Assembly (NCBI RefSeq): GCF_027579695.1
Contig: NC_083583.1
Coordinates: 23,085,099-23,149,098, forward strand
Direction of reading: 5' to 3'
DNA: 64,000 bases
Source: Neoarius graeffei
Taxonomy: Eukaryota; Chordata; Actinopteri; Siluriformes; Ariidae
Position numbers and translations under genes: made by a program. Under the pieces are notes generated by a model. The model had not been told where the DNA came from. It saw only the letters and a program-made list of their open reading frames with translations, and did no database searches. This document shows positions 32,267 to 44,821 of this stretch, in pieces (within the stretch, counting starts at the first letter, position 1; the number at the start of each line of letters is the position of its first letter).

Positions 32267-32646
32267 CTCTCATCTCATCTCATTATCTGTAGCCGCTTTA
32301 TCCTGTTCTACAGGGTCGCAGGCAAGCTGAAGCCTATCCCAGCTGACTACGGGCGAAAGGCGGGGTACACCCTGGACAAGTCGCCAGGTCATCACAGGGC
32401 TGACACATAGACACAGACAACCATTCACACTCACATTCACACCTACGGTCAATTTAGAGTCACCAGTTAACCTAACCTGCATGTCTTTGGACTGTGGGGG
32501 AAACCGGAGCACCCGGAGGAAACCCACACAGACACGGGGAGAACATGCAAACTCCGCACAGAAAGGCCCTCGCCGGCCACGGGGCTCGAACCCGGACCTT
32601 CTTGCTGTGAGGCGACAGCGCTAACCACTACACCACCGTGCCGCCC
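32267..32646 (-). mobile_element. V-SINE (DANA-type tRNA-derived SINE)
   Basis: On the minus strand: the tRNA-like head ggcggcacggtggtgtagtg with B box ggttcgagcc, the conserved V-SINE core ggtgctccggtttcccccac, and a LINE-like tail ending gataatgagatgagatgag. Flanked by AATAATAATAAT on both sides (32255-32266, 32647-32658), though this is simple sequence. Confidence 0.9.
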
Positions 32647-33589
32647 AATAATAATAATTTTTTCATGAGCTATCAGATATATTCCATTCAGCTAGCATGA
32701 TATTGAATTCGTCTTTGATTCATTCAGTATCATGCTAGCTGAATAGAATATATCTGATATACCACTCAACGCCAGCCGATATTATTTCAATGTTTAATAC
32801 AATTTAAAATGAGCACCAAATCTGCTGTCTTCGAGAAGATTCGCTGTTTCTTGCTGGTTTTCCATTTTAAAATGTGTGCGCGTAAGCCAAGATGCGTTCA
32901 TTTGAAGAGGAAGCTCAATCCCATGGGCTGTAGTGTACATTCATATGTGGCAGGCTGAGCAGAAACATGCGGCCTGGGTTGAGTTATCGTTCTTGGATGG
33001 ATGGATAAGCAGTGGAAGACCTGCAGCTGTGCAATATACACTGCTTTTCAAAACAGCTGCAGTGAACATAAAGCAGGGATGGGAGGTAAGACTGTTCATG
33101 CTCCAGCAGCTGCCAGTCATCAAACACACACTTTCCTATTCCACTTGGTTCTCACGATATTACCCATGCCGTCAGAGCCACAGGCACGGACCTCAAACCA
33201 TGTAAGATTTAAAAAAAAAAAAAAAAATACAATGTACTCCAGTCTTAAAAAAGGGAGATTTTTTTTATTAGACAGCTGTATGAATTAGAAATGATCCCTT
33301 GTTTCCCATCTCCTCTCCCCAGCTGCATAATCAACACGTACATGGTAACTTTGTCTATTGCATAATTGGCGAGTGAGTGAAGCCCCATATGGCGGATGAG
33401 GTCAGGAAGGCCAACGCACTCCCCAGTGGTGCTCAATCCAGATGGACCGCACCTCAGCATCTACCCCGATTAGCTTAAAGCTTGTAAACGTGAACATCTT
33501 TAAATAGTTCAACAGTAATGAAATTAACACAGTTTCCCATTTACCTCAAGTGTAGTCAATAAATGAAGAAAGACATGTCCGATATCTAA

Positions 33590-34870
33590 AATTTACTTCA
33601 CGGCCAATGACGTTAAGTAAGAAAAGCTTATTGCGCTTGGTATAACCACGTATAAGGCACATTTATTACTTTGTACATAGTTTGATAATCCTTTTAATTT
33701 TAAGTATTTAGGTATTCCACGAAATCGAGTCGTACATGAGCTGATAGCCGACGAGGCACGTAACACCAAGTTGGCTATAAGGCATGTATGACGAGATTGA
33801 ATGGAATAACGGCTTTATTCTATCCACATTCACTGGATTTTGAGAAACAGCTTTTTTTTTTTGCAAATTTGATAAATAAAAACTTTATACAAAACGTCTG
33901 ACAAAATCATTTCCACTTAGAATGTAAAGAAACCGGCGAAATGATAGTAGCAATTTGTGAAAAACGCAATAATAATAATAATAATAATAATTCTTGAAAA
34001 AAAAGTGCTCTTTCCATCAAATACTTTCATTCCATATTTTGTTGCTTGTTTTTTGTATTTTTTTTTTTTTTTGGGGGGGGGGGTTGTTTTCGAGTGTTTT
34101 TATTTCGTCCTCGGCTGGTTCAGCAACATCTCATTATCTCTAGCCGCTTTATCCTGTTCTACAGGGTCGCAGGCAAGCTGGAGCCTATCCCAGCTGACTA
34201 CGGGCGAAAGGCGGGGTACACCCTGGACAAGTCGCCAGGTCATCACAGGGCTGACACAAAGACACAGACAACCATTCACACTCACATTCACACCTACGGT
34301 CAATTTAGAGTCACCAGTTAACCTAACCTGCATGTCTTTGGACTGTGGGGGAAACCGGAGCACCCGGAGGAAACCCACACGGACACGGGGAGAACATGCA
34401 AACTCCACACAGAAAGGCCCTTGCCGGCCACGGGGCTCGAACCCGGACCTTCTTGCTGTGAGGCGACAGCGCTAACCACTACACCACCGTGCCGCCTGGT
34501 TCAGCAACACGCGCCGCCATTTTCTTCTTGTTCTTTAGGGTTTTTGTGGCAGTTGTTAAACCAACTTAAAGGTGCATTAGTGCCACTGACTGGGCCGGAG
34601 TGTAGAACAGGTGATCTCGGGGGGGGGGGAACTATTCTTTTAGCCATTTCTGTTTCTTTTAAATACTTGATAAAGTGATGTATCTGACTTGATGCGCTCT
34701 GCCATTTTGTTTTTCTCTACTCTCGGTATATGAGCTGATATCCTTGTAGTAGAGTAGCCAACCAGAGCGCACGATTGCTCCTATCCAGTGAAAGTGGATA
34801 GAATAAATAGTAACTGTCTTGCTCCAAAATACTGATTGCGTCACTGTGTTCAAAAGTTTGTTTTCCCATC
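33590..34870. repeat. interspersed repeat copy A (inverted partner at 36835-37720)
   Basis: Contains cattcactggattttgagaa, attccatattttgttgcttg and tggttcagcaacacgc, all found inverted in the partner copy. Each copy holds a different V-SINE insertion. Termini are not resolved. Confidence 0.75.
34128..34496 (-). mobile_element. V-SINE with perfect 12-bp target duplication
   Basis: Full-length, reverse orientation. Target duplication TGGTTCAGCAAC at 34116-34127 and 34497-34508. The partner repeat at 36940 has the uninterrupted site. Confidence 0.93.
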
Positions 34871-35083
34871 TGAAACCAGAGGTGCCAACAGCCAGTCAGA
34901 TTGCAACCTACAAGATCCTGAAGCTTGTGGCCAGAAAAGTGTACAAAAGTTGAAGTTGGGGGGTGGCTAATCACCCTTTCTTGCATCTGAATAGCTGAAT
35001 TACGAAGGACGCAGCTCAACATGGCCGAGACGAAGGCATGCAAAGGCGCCATACTACTCACGTCTGACCACAGAACGCAGCTC

Positions 35084-35150
35084 AGATATTCACGCCTAAG
35101 GGCAATTTAGAGTAGCCAGTTAACCTCACTGCACGTCTTCGGACTGTACA
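35084..35150 (-). mobile_element. V-SINE core fragment
   Basis: gggcaatttagagtagccag then ttaacctcactgcacgtctt cggactgt is a short reverse-orientation piece of a V-SINE core. Confidence 0.6.
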
Positions 35151-35159
35151 CTGTGCTGC

Positions 35160-36280
35160 ATTGTGAGTTGTGGGTGGAGCCACAGACGCGTCATCATTTC
35201 TGATATCTTTTGCACGTTTTTTCTAGCCACAAGCTTCATGAATTTCAAGGCTACAGTTCTGCCTTCCAGCTTTTGACCACTATGACGAGCTTTTCGGAGT
35301 GAGGCAGTCAGTGGACTGGCAAAAGTTGTCTAAATTCAGCCAAGATATTAAAGAGCTTTGTTTGAAGCAAAAGGTCTGTGGTCGTCTACCATCATCTAAT
35401 TGGCTCTTTCTGTAAAGTAGGCGGTTCTTGGCAATTTTTTTTTCCTCCTAGATTCTCTCGTGCACGTTTGAAATCTAGCTTCTGAGAGACTCGTATAATG
35501 CAAACTGGAGGCTGTATGGCTACACGCTCACTTGTTAGCAACATTTGTTTTATAGTAATAAAAAAGAAACAACATCTTGGTTGATGGACTACATTTGGGG
35601 GCGGAGAGGGAAAGCGTGTAAATTTCATTTTTGGCTGTTCCTATTAACCTGAAATTTTTTTTTTAAATTGTGACTATATCAGGCTTTTACTTTACAATTA
35701 AAACGTGGTAATCAAAGAACAAGACTGGAAAATAATTGTAACTATTATATTGGTGTATGTAAATAATTAATATAATGATATAATATCCCTCCCATATCCA
35801 TCCCACACCCCATATACAGTCATATATTAACACCGGAAAACAACAAAAAACGTGGCTTTTACTTGCTCGTTAAAATGCGGATGTACTGTATGGCTATATT
35901 TTGTTTCCACGTGACTTAGGACTTTCACACGTGATGTTGTTGCTACAAGTACGTCATAGTCACTGGCAAGTACAAACATCACTTAATTGCCACATAACCA
36001 GTTAATAGTATACTGATAAAGATAAACTATAAAGATTTAATATTTCAACAATAGACAACAATTGAGATGCAAAACGGATCAGTTTTGACTTGGATCTTCT
36101 TGCCCCGGCTCATGGGTCCCTGGACCCTCCTTTGGTCGCAGCTTGAAAAGCACCATACTGACGACTCCTTCCTTGTACAGTCCATTCCAGCTCTGTGTTC
36201 TTTTCTTCCTTTCATTTTATCCTGAGGTCTCCTCCTCCTCCTCTCACAGTTTAAACAGGACTCCTATCCATGTCGAACTT
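35160..36280. other. intergenic stretch between tbce and nid1, no gene recognised
   Basis: AT-rich, with scattered T-runs. No RNA gene or element termini could be supported. Confidence 0.5.
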
Positions 36281-36282
36281 GA

Positions 36283-36288
36283 TTTATT
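36283..36288 (-). promoter_or_regulatory. nid1: candidate nid1 polyadenylation signal AATAAA
   Basis: AATAAA on the minus strand about 200 bp beyond the nid1 stop codon. The position fits a short 3' UTR, but transcript ends cannot be shown from sequence alone. Confidence 0.35.
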
Positions 36289-36487
36289 CCTCTTTCACAC
36301 ATTACTACATCACATCTGCAGGGTCCCAGGACTTTAGTGATGGGGGCGGGGTTTAGCGGCTGATAGGAAATGGACCATCTCTCCCTAATTACAATACGCA
36401 GTGTTTTTTGTCCTTGAATCATGTGTCACAGGTGTTGATTTGTCCACATCTCATCAACACACCTGTGTGTCGATCATTCGAGTGCTC

Positions 36488-36618
36488 TCAGATGTTCCGG
36501 TCCCTCTCGATGCATGTGGGGTCCCGAGCGTCAGGGCAGCGGCAGGTGAAGCCACTCGGCCGCGGCAGACACAAGTGTGAGCAGCCGCCGTTATTGGTTG
36601 AGCAGTAGTTCCTTTCAC
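36488..36618 (-). CDS. nid1: nid1 last coding exon: C-terminal EGF domain and stop
   Basis: Encodes [20 protein letters not shown], then [19 protein letters not shown] and RNI before TGA at 36490-36488. The six cysteines are those of an EGF module; human NID1 ends similarly (NNGGCTHLCL, DCIERK). Acceptor tctgccag|gt. Confidence 0.95.
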
Positions 36619-39600
36619 CTGGCAGAAAAGTGCAACCACAAAATTAACACAGGCGTGGATTAGGAGTGTCAAAAATAGTGTCGCATGATTATGTAAGGAG
36701 CACAGCACGACTGGATGTGCTGTGATAGGAAAGCAATCGACGACAAATAACATTTATTTTAGTTTTTCAGGATGTTTTTGAAGTGTTTTATTCCTCTTAA
36801 ATCACAGCCTATGGATATTTATTATTCTAGCCACAGTCACTGGATATGAGCAATTGTGCGCTCTGATTGGCTACTCTACTACTAGGATATCAGCTCAAAT
36901 ACCGTGAGTAGAGAAAAATAAAATGGCGTAGCGTGTTGCTGAACCAACCAAGGATGAAATTAAAAACCCTACTCGAAAACAAAACCCTCCAAAAAATACA
37001 AAAAAAAGCAACAAAATATGGAATAAAAGTATTTGATGGTAAGAACGTATCTTTTTTTTTTTTTTCAAGAATTATTATCTCATCTCATCTCTAGCCGCTT
37101 TATCCTGTTCTACAGGGTCGCAGGCAAGCTGGAGCCTATCCCAGCTGACTATGGGCGAAAGGCGGGGTACACCCTGGACAAGTCGCCAGGTCATCACAGG
37201 GCTGACACATAGACACAGACAACCATTCACACTCACATTCACACCTACGGTCAATTTAGAGTCACCAGTTAGCCTAACCTGCATGTCTTTGGACTGTGGG
37301 GGAAACCGGAGCACCCGGAGGAAACCCACGCGGACACGGGGAGAACATGCAAACTCCACACAGAAAGGCCCTCGCCGGCCACGGGGCTCGAACGCGGACC
37401 TTCTTGCTGTGAGGCGACAGCGCTAACCACTACACCACCGTGCCGCCCCAGAATATTATTATTATTACATTTTTTATAAATTGCTCCTGTCATTTCGCCG
37501 GTTTGTTTACATTCTAAGCGGAAATGATTTTGTCGGATGTTTTGTATAAAGTTTTTATCTGTCAAATTTGCAAAAAATAAAAATGCTGTTTCTCAAAATC
37601 CAGTGAATGTGGATAGAATAAAACGGTTATTCCACTCAATCTCGTCGTACATGGCTTATGCGCCTCGTCGGCTATCAGTTCATGTACGACTTGATTTTGT
37701 GGAATAATTTGATTATTAATTCGTACATTTCATTCACTTATAGTTAATGCTTAATGTTGGGGAATTTCAGTAATAACACCTATAAACAGATGTTTCATCA
37801 GCTCATCTTTTTTTTCCCCTCTTTGAAGGTAAATGTACCGGCTGTTACTCAAATCACAAATTTATATTAATGTGCTTGTTGTAATGTGTTATAGTTTCTC
37901 TAGTAACAATTCACAGACTCGTGTGGTAGACATGCCACATTATCTGGTCTATTTTAGTAATAAACTGATGTGCTGCTATTTAACAAAAAAAAATGCCCAA
38001 CAACGATTATTTAATATTTAGTATAAATATGGAGGTGATTGTAGGAAATCGCACGTGCTGATTGGTCGAGAGAGGCGGTCTATTTCTCGATAATTACCTC
38101 GAACGCCTCGGCAAAATGGCAGCCAGTTGCTTCGTCACTGTACATGAAGAATTATAAATGATGAAAGAAAATGCTGTTCCTAAAAGCACTAAAGATGCTA
38201 CGAAATTTGGTCGAAAACTGTTCAAAGGTGGAATTGTGATTTTATTTAATCTATTTCAGAACAAAGTATTTTACAGTGGTGCTTGAAAGTTTGTGAACCC
38301 TTTAGAATTTTCTATATTTCTGCATAAATATGACCTAAAACATCATCAGATTTTCACACAAGTCCTAAAAGTAGATAAAGAGAACCCAGTTAAACAAATG
38401 AGACAAAAATATTATACTTGATCATTTATTTATTGAGGAAAATGATCCAATATTACATATATGTGAGTGGCAAAAGTATGTGAACCTTTGCTTTCAGTAT
38501 CTGGTGTGACCCCCTTGTGCAGCAAGAACTGCAACTAAACATTTCCGCTAACTGTTGATCAGTCCTGCACACCGGCTTGGAGGAATTTTAGCCCGTTCCT
38601 CCGTACAGAACAGCTTCAACTCTGGGATGTTGGTGGGTTTCTTCACATGAACTGCTCGCTTCAGGTCCTTCCACAACATTTCGATGGGATTAAGGTCAGG
38701 ACTTTGACTTGGCCATTCCAAAACATTAACTTTATTCTTCTTTAACCATTCTTTGGTAGAACGACTTGTGTGATTAGGGTCGTTGTCTTGCTGCATGACC
38801 CACCTTCTCTTGAGATTCAGTTCATGGACAGATGTCCTGACATTTTCCTTTAGAATTTGCTGGTATAATTCAGAACTCATTGTTCCATCAATGATGGCAA
38901 ACCGTCCTGGCCCAGATGCAGCAAAACAGGCCCAAATCATGATACTACCACCACCATGTTTCACAGATGGGATAAGGTTCTTGTGCTGGAATGCAGTATT
39001 TTCCTTTCTCCAAACATAATGCTTCTCATTTAAACCAAAAAGTTCTATTTTGGTCTCATCCGTCCATAAAACATTTTTCCAATAGCCTTCTGGCTTGTCC
39101 ACGTGATCTTTAGCAAACTGCAGATGAGCAGCAATGTTCTTTTTGGAAAGCAGTGGCTTTCTCCTTGCAACCATGACATGCACACCATTGTTGTTCAGTG
39201 TTCTCCTGATGGTGGACTCATGAACATTAACATTAGTCAATGTGAGAGAAGCCTTCAGTTGCTTAGAAGTTACCCTGGGGTCCTTTGTGACCTTGCCGAC
39301 TATTACACACCTTGCTCTTGGAATGATCTTTGTTGGTCGACCACTCCTGGGGAGGGTAACAATGGTCTTGAATTTCCTCCATTTGTGCACAATCTGTCTG
39401 ACTGTGGATTAATAGAGTCCAAACTCTTTAGAGATGGTTTTGTAACCTTTTCCAGCCTGATGAGCATCAACAACGCTTTTTCTGAGGTCCTCAGAAATCT
39501 CCTTTGTTCGTGCCATGATACACTTCCACAAACATGTGTTGTGAAGATCAGACTTTGATAGATCCCTGTTCTTTAAATAAAACAGGGTGCCCACTCCCAC

Positions 39601-42600
39601 CTGATTGTCATCCCATTGATTGAAAACACCTGACTCTAATTTCACCTTCAAATGAACTGCTCATCCTAGAGGTTCACATACTTTTGCCATTCACAGATAT
39701 GTAATATTGGATCATTTTCCTCAATAAATAAATGACCAAGTATAATATTTTTGTCTCATTTGTTTAACTGGGTTCTCTTTATCTACTTTTAGGACTTGTG
39801 TGAAAATCTGATGATGTTTTAGGTCATATTTATGCAGAAATATAGACAATTCTAAAGGGTTCACAAACTTTCAAGCACCACTGTATGTGACTCGGCATTG
39901 ATAAGTGGCAAGTCTGTGCTGTGCCTTTATTACATTTGCATGCTGCTTTTGAAGTTTGAAATAAATTATTTTTTAATACGATTTTAAAAAAATATATCTC
40001 ACCTGTGTATTTATACTAAAACAACTATTTGCCTCCGGCTCAGTGAATATCGGTGAATAATAACCAAGACACTTTACCTAGAAACCAATACTAAACAGAA
40101 ACTATAATCCTCTTTCCTGAATAAATTTAAAAATTGTAATCATTGGCAAATTGCTGTTCTATAAGAAGAATAAAACACTTTTGGACATGCTGTTATTAGA
40201 AAATAATCACATTCAGTGTAGTAACAGTACCCCTGCTTTGTGATGTCACTGATTTCTTACATATACGATGGTATACAGCTATAGGAAAAATAAGAGGCCA
40301 CCATTAAAATTATTTTTAATTTCTTCCATAGCTGTATATTTTGACTCTTTGCAATATTTCATCATAAAAATAAAAGGAAGGATAATGACGATTGTTCTTG
40401 AATATCAGTCTCTCCTTAATAAAAACTGAAAAAGCCAAACCTTGAGGGCATTGTGGGTACGTGGTGGTGATGCCATACACGCGTGATCTCTTCTGAGGCA
40501 GGAACTCATCCACCTCCTTCCCTGCCACGTGGTCCACAGATACCACAGCTTGCCTAGAAAGGCAACACACACAAACGTTCAGTCATGACCATGTAGAGCA
40601 GTGTTAACTGAGCAGTCGAGGTGGAGGAACATTGATCTGTGGGTTAAAGGTCAAGTGAAGCAGCACATTCCAGTGCGAGCAAACGGAATTCCTAAGAGGT
40701 CGGAACGGACATAAGAGCCACCATTCAGATGTGGCTGACTGTCAGCAAAACTGTACATTATAAGAAATAGCAAAGCAGACTCGATCATTAGACTGAAGCC
40801 TCTAGGATTTGTTTAAAAAAAAAACTTCTGATTCTAGGGAATTTTCTTCTGAAACCTTCTATACTGCATAAACAATATTATAATCAGACATGAGTGTATA
40901 ATTGTTTTAACAACAACACTTCAATTCTACAGCCGAGGGCAATAATAATAATAATAATAATATAATTTATTTCTTAAAAACGCATATTCAAGTAGAAATC
41001 TCAATGCTTTTTACAGTAAGAATCATAAAAAATACTCAAGATACGAATAGCTAATAAAAAAATAATAATCATGGTGGTTAATCACTTAAACAAAAATATG
41101 TCTTTAACTTTAGATTTAAAACTATCTATTGAAGGAGAGTCTTTAAGCTCAGCAGGGAGAGCATTCCAGAGCTTTGGTGCTATTACAGAGAAAGCACGAT
41201 CTCCATAAGTTTTTGTGTATGTGCGCGGAACAGCCAAGAGATTCTTCGTAGTGGACCTCAGACATCGAGTTGTAGAGTAATCGTTCAAGAGACAAGTTAG
41301 GTACTGAGGTGCAAGGCCATTACGTATTTTATATGTCAGTAACAGGATCTTGTAGATTATTCGATCTTGAACTGGAAGCCAGTGTAACCTCCTCAGAATA
41401 TCTTGGATATTATCATCAGGCTTTGGTCTTGCAACAACTCTGGCAGCAGCATTCAGGACCCGTTGAAGCTTGTTGATCTCATAAGCAGGTAAGCCATACA
41501 ACAGGCTGTTACAGTGGTCCACTCTAGAGGTGACAAAAGCATGGACCAACTTTTCGGCTTGGTCTTGATCCAGATATCGTCGAATCTTAGCAATGTTACT
41601 CAAAGCCATAAAAGACGCTTTGCAACAATTAGTAATCTGACCCTTTAGAGATAGATTATGATCGAAGCCTAGATAGCAAATGATGTTATTTCAATGTTGA
41701 TATTTGGTCAAGATGGTTGATTTACAGTTATAGTTGAACACTGATGGTGGATCAACCATTAATCAACCACTGATAAAATCAAAAGTTGAAAAAATGTGTT
41801 CGAATCAACGTAATGGTTGAAGGAAACATTTGATCAATGTTGAATATATGTTGATTTTGTTGTCATCATACTGTACACTGCACCACTGGACGGGAGCCTG
41901 GGGTGCACTCTGGGTGAGACCATTTTGTGGGAGGGGGGTTTCCTATATTTCATTGAATTTCATTTATTTAATTTAGAATTTTAATAGAGCACAAGGAACT
42001 ATGAAGAATAGATTATTATTTATGGTTATGTGCAAATCTTGTGTGTGCAACATGTAAGGAAAAAACGAACAGAAAAACAAACGTCTCCGTTTTCTACCGT
42101 ACCGGCCGCTATTTGGAATGGTCCAAATAACCGTCTCTCAGAAGAGCTCGAGCTCCGCGGCTTACCCAGCAGGCCTTCAGCGAATTGGTGAAAAATTGGC
42201 TTCGGTACGCCCCTTGGCGTGTCGGGGGGAAAGAAAAGGAACTAGATGTAAGTGAACTTGATATTCCTAAATTGCTGTTTTGTAAAAGTAAGAGGTGATT
42301 TGTAGTATTTGCTGTCTGCAAAACGTTCTATCATGAGCACTGACATAAATGTTGCCTCTGCTTCTCCCACAGCCTCCACTTCAGGATTCATCTCATCTCA
42401 TTATCTCTAGCCGCTTCATCCTTCTACAGGGTCGCAGGCAAGCCGGAGCCCATCCCAGCTGACTACGGGTGAAAGGCGGGGTACACCCTGGACAAGTCGC
42501 CAGGTCATCACAGGGCTGACACATAGACACAGACAACCATTCACACCTACGGTCAATTTAGAGTCACCAGTTAACCTAACCTGCATGTCTTTGGACTGTG

Positions 42601-44766
42601 GGGGAAACCGGAGCACACCCACGCGGACATGGGGAGAACATGCAAACTCCACACAGAAAGGCCCTCGCCGGCCCTGGGGCTCGAACCCAAGACCTTCTTG
42701 CTGTGAGGCGACAGCGCTAACCACTACACCACCGTGCCGCCCCACTTCAGGATTGAAGTCTTTTTTTTTTCCGTTGTTACTGACACAATAAAACAACAAT
42801 AACAAACAATCCCTCTTCTGTTATTTCATTCAGTAATTGACAAATATGTATGTATGTATGTGGTTGTATGCAGTGTTTGATCTGTCTGTGTAGGCTGATA
42901 GACACCCATGAAGTAACTCTGAATGAATAATAAAAGTAATTATACTCTATTAGCATATGTACCTTTTAGATAATGGTCAAACAGATATCGATTCAGTGTC
43001 GTGACATGTCAATTTCCATTTAGATGATGGTTGAATCACCATTGATTCAGTATATTATTTCAACATGAAATCAACGGAAATTTAAATGTAAGTTTTTATT
43101 TAGATGATGGTTGAATCACTATTGATTCAATGCTGATAGGGTTGAAAATTCAACGTTCATTCAACCCAAATTCAAGGGGACACTTTCAATATCATTTCAA
43201 CATTATTTCAATGTTTTCTGTCAAACACTATTTCAATGTTGATTCAACTGATTTTTGCTATCTGGGAGAGAACCAGCAATCAGTTTAAAGCTAGACTGCC
43301 TTTCAGATTTTTCAAGTTCAGGTCATAAAAAGAATTTCCTCCCCCCGACACCCAATTATTTTTGTTTAGTGGACCGAAAGCTACTGAATTTGAATCACAG
43401 ACTTCCAATTTTATTCGTGTTTTTTTTTAAACAGAACAATTAATGAACTTGGGGCCATGTGGCCCTAAATTCTCCGCTATTTTTCCCTGCTTCACCATGA
43501 CCCAGTTCAAGACACTACGTCATGCATCACATGGTGGGCTTTCCCCATTCACTCAAGGCATTGTGGGATACAAATTTGAAACAGGAGAGAAAAATGGAGG
43601 ACGCGAATGAAACGTGAAAGACCGACTACAGTAACGGAAAGCGAGAAGAAAAGACATTATGTTCTATACGAAGGAAAGGAAACGCAGGACCAAACTAATA
43701 AATATCGGCAGTCAGCGAGCACCTCGGTGTGATCAGCTGTTCGTTTAGCGACAGAATGACGTGACCGTCCGTGCACATGCGCACGTGGACTTCCTCTGTC
43801 TGCTTGACTGTGCAAAGCGAGCGATTTCATGCACATTATTTGCTCGGGAATCCTTTCAAATTAAACTTCCCAGCCCCAGAATGGACTGATATATTTTGAG
43901 ATATTACAGAAATAAACATCTCACAATGACCAAATTTCAGAAGGAACTAAATTTCACCGATTTTATGAAATCGAAAGGCCGTCTCGCTTTAACTATATTT
44001 TTAGCATTTAAACACATTTGAATGTTCAGTGGTTGGCAATATGAGCTGTAAAACACTTTGGGACATATGTCTGTGAAGATTCTCAATCATCCAGGTCATA
44101 GTAAACTGTGGGTGGTAGAAATGGGCAACTGGACTTGCTTGAAGATTCTTGAAAACGTTTCACCTCTCGTCCGAAAGGCTTCCTCAGTTCTGTCTGACTA
44201 ATAGGGAGTATCAGATATTTATCCTCTCCTGGATCAGAATCAGAATGATCCTATTAGTCAGACAGAACTGAGGAAGCCTTTCGGACGAGAGGTGAAACGT
44301 TTTCAAGAATCTTCAAGCAAGTCCAGTTGCCCATTTCTACCACCCACACTTTGGGACATACAATTATTGGAAAATATTCAACTTGTGGATGGTAAAAGTA
44401 ACTCTACCTCACATCAGGCTGCATCATTTCACCCTGTCAGTGATTATTTTTCTTTAACAACACATCCCATTGTGTTTTATTCCTTGCATATTACTACAAT
44501 AATGCATTCTTTTTTTTGCAGATATTTAGCAGACTCGTAGTACTGTGCAAAAGTCTTAGGCACGTGTAAAGAAATGCTGTCGACCAAAAATGGCTTAAAA
44601 ATAATGAAATGAAATGTTTCAGCGTTTAAAAAAAATACTATAAACATAATAAACCTCTATGTTTGCACATTGTTTGTTTGCCTCTCCTTTTTTTTTAAAT
44701 GTTATCTTCATTTTTCACTCTACCTTTATATTTTGCATTCCATATGCACTTTATATTTTATATTTC

Positions 44767-44821
<55 letters not shown>

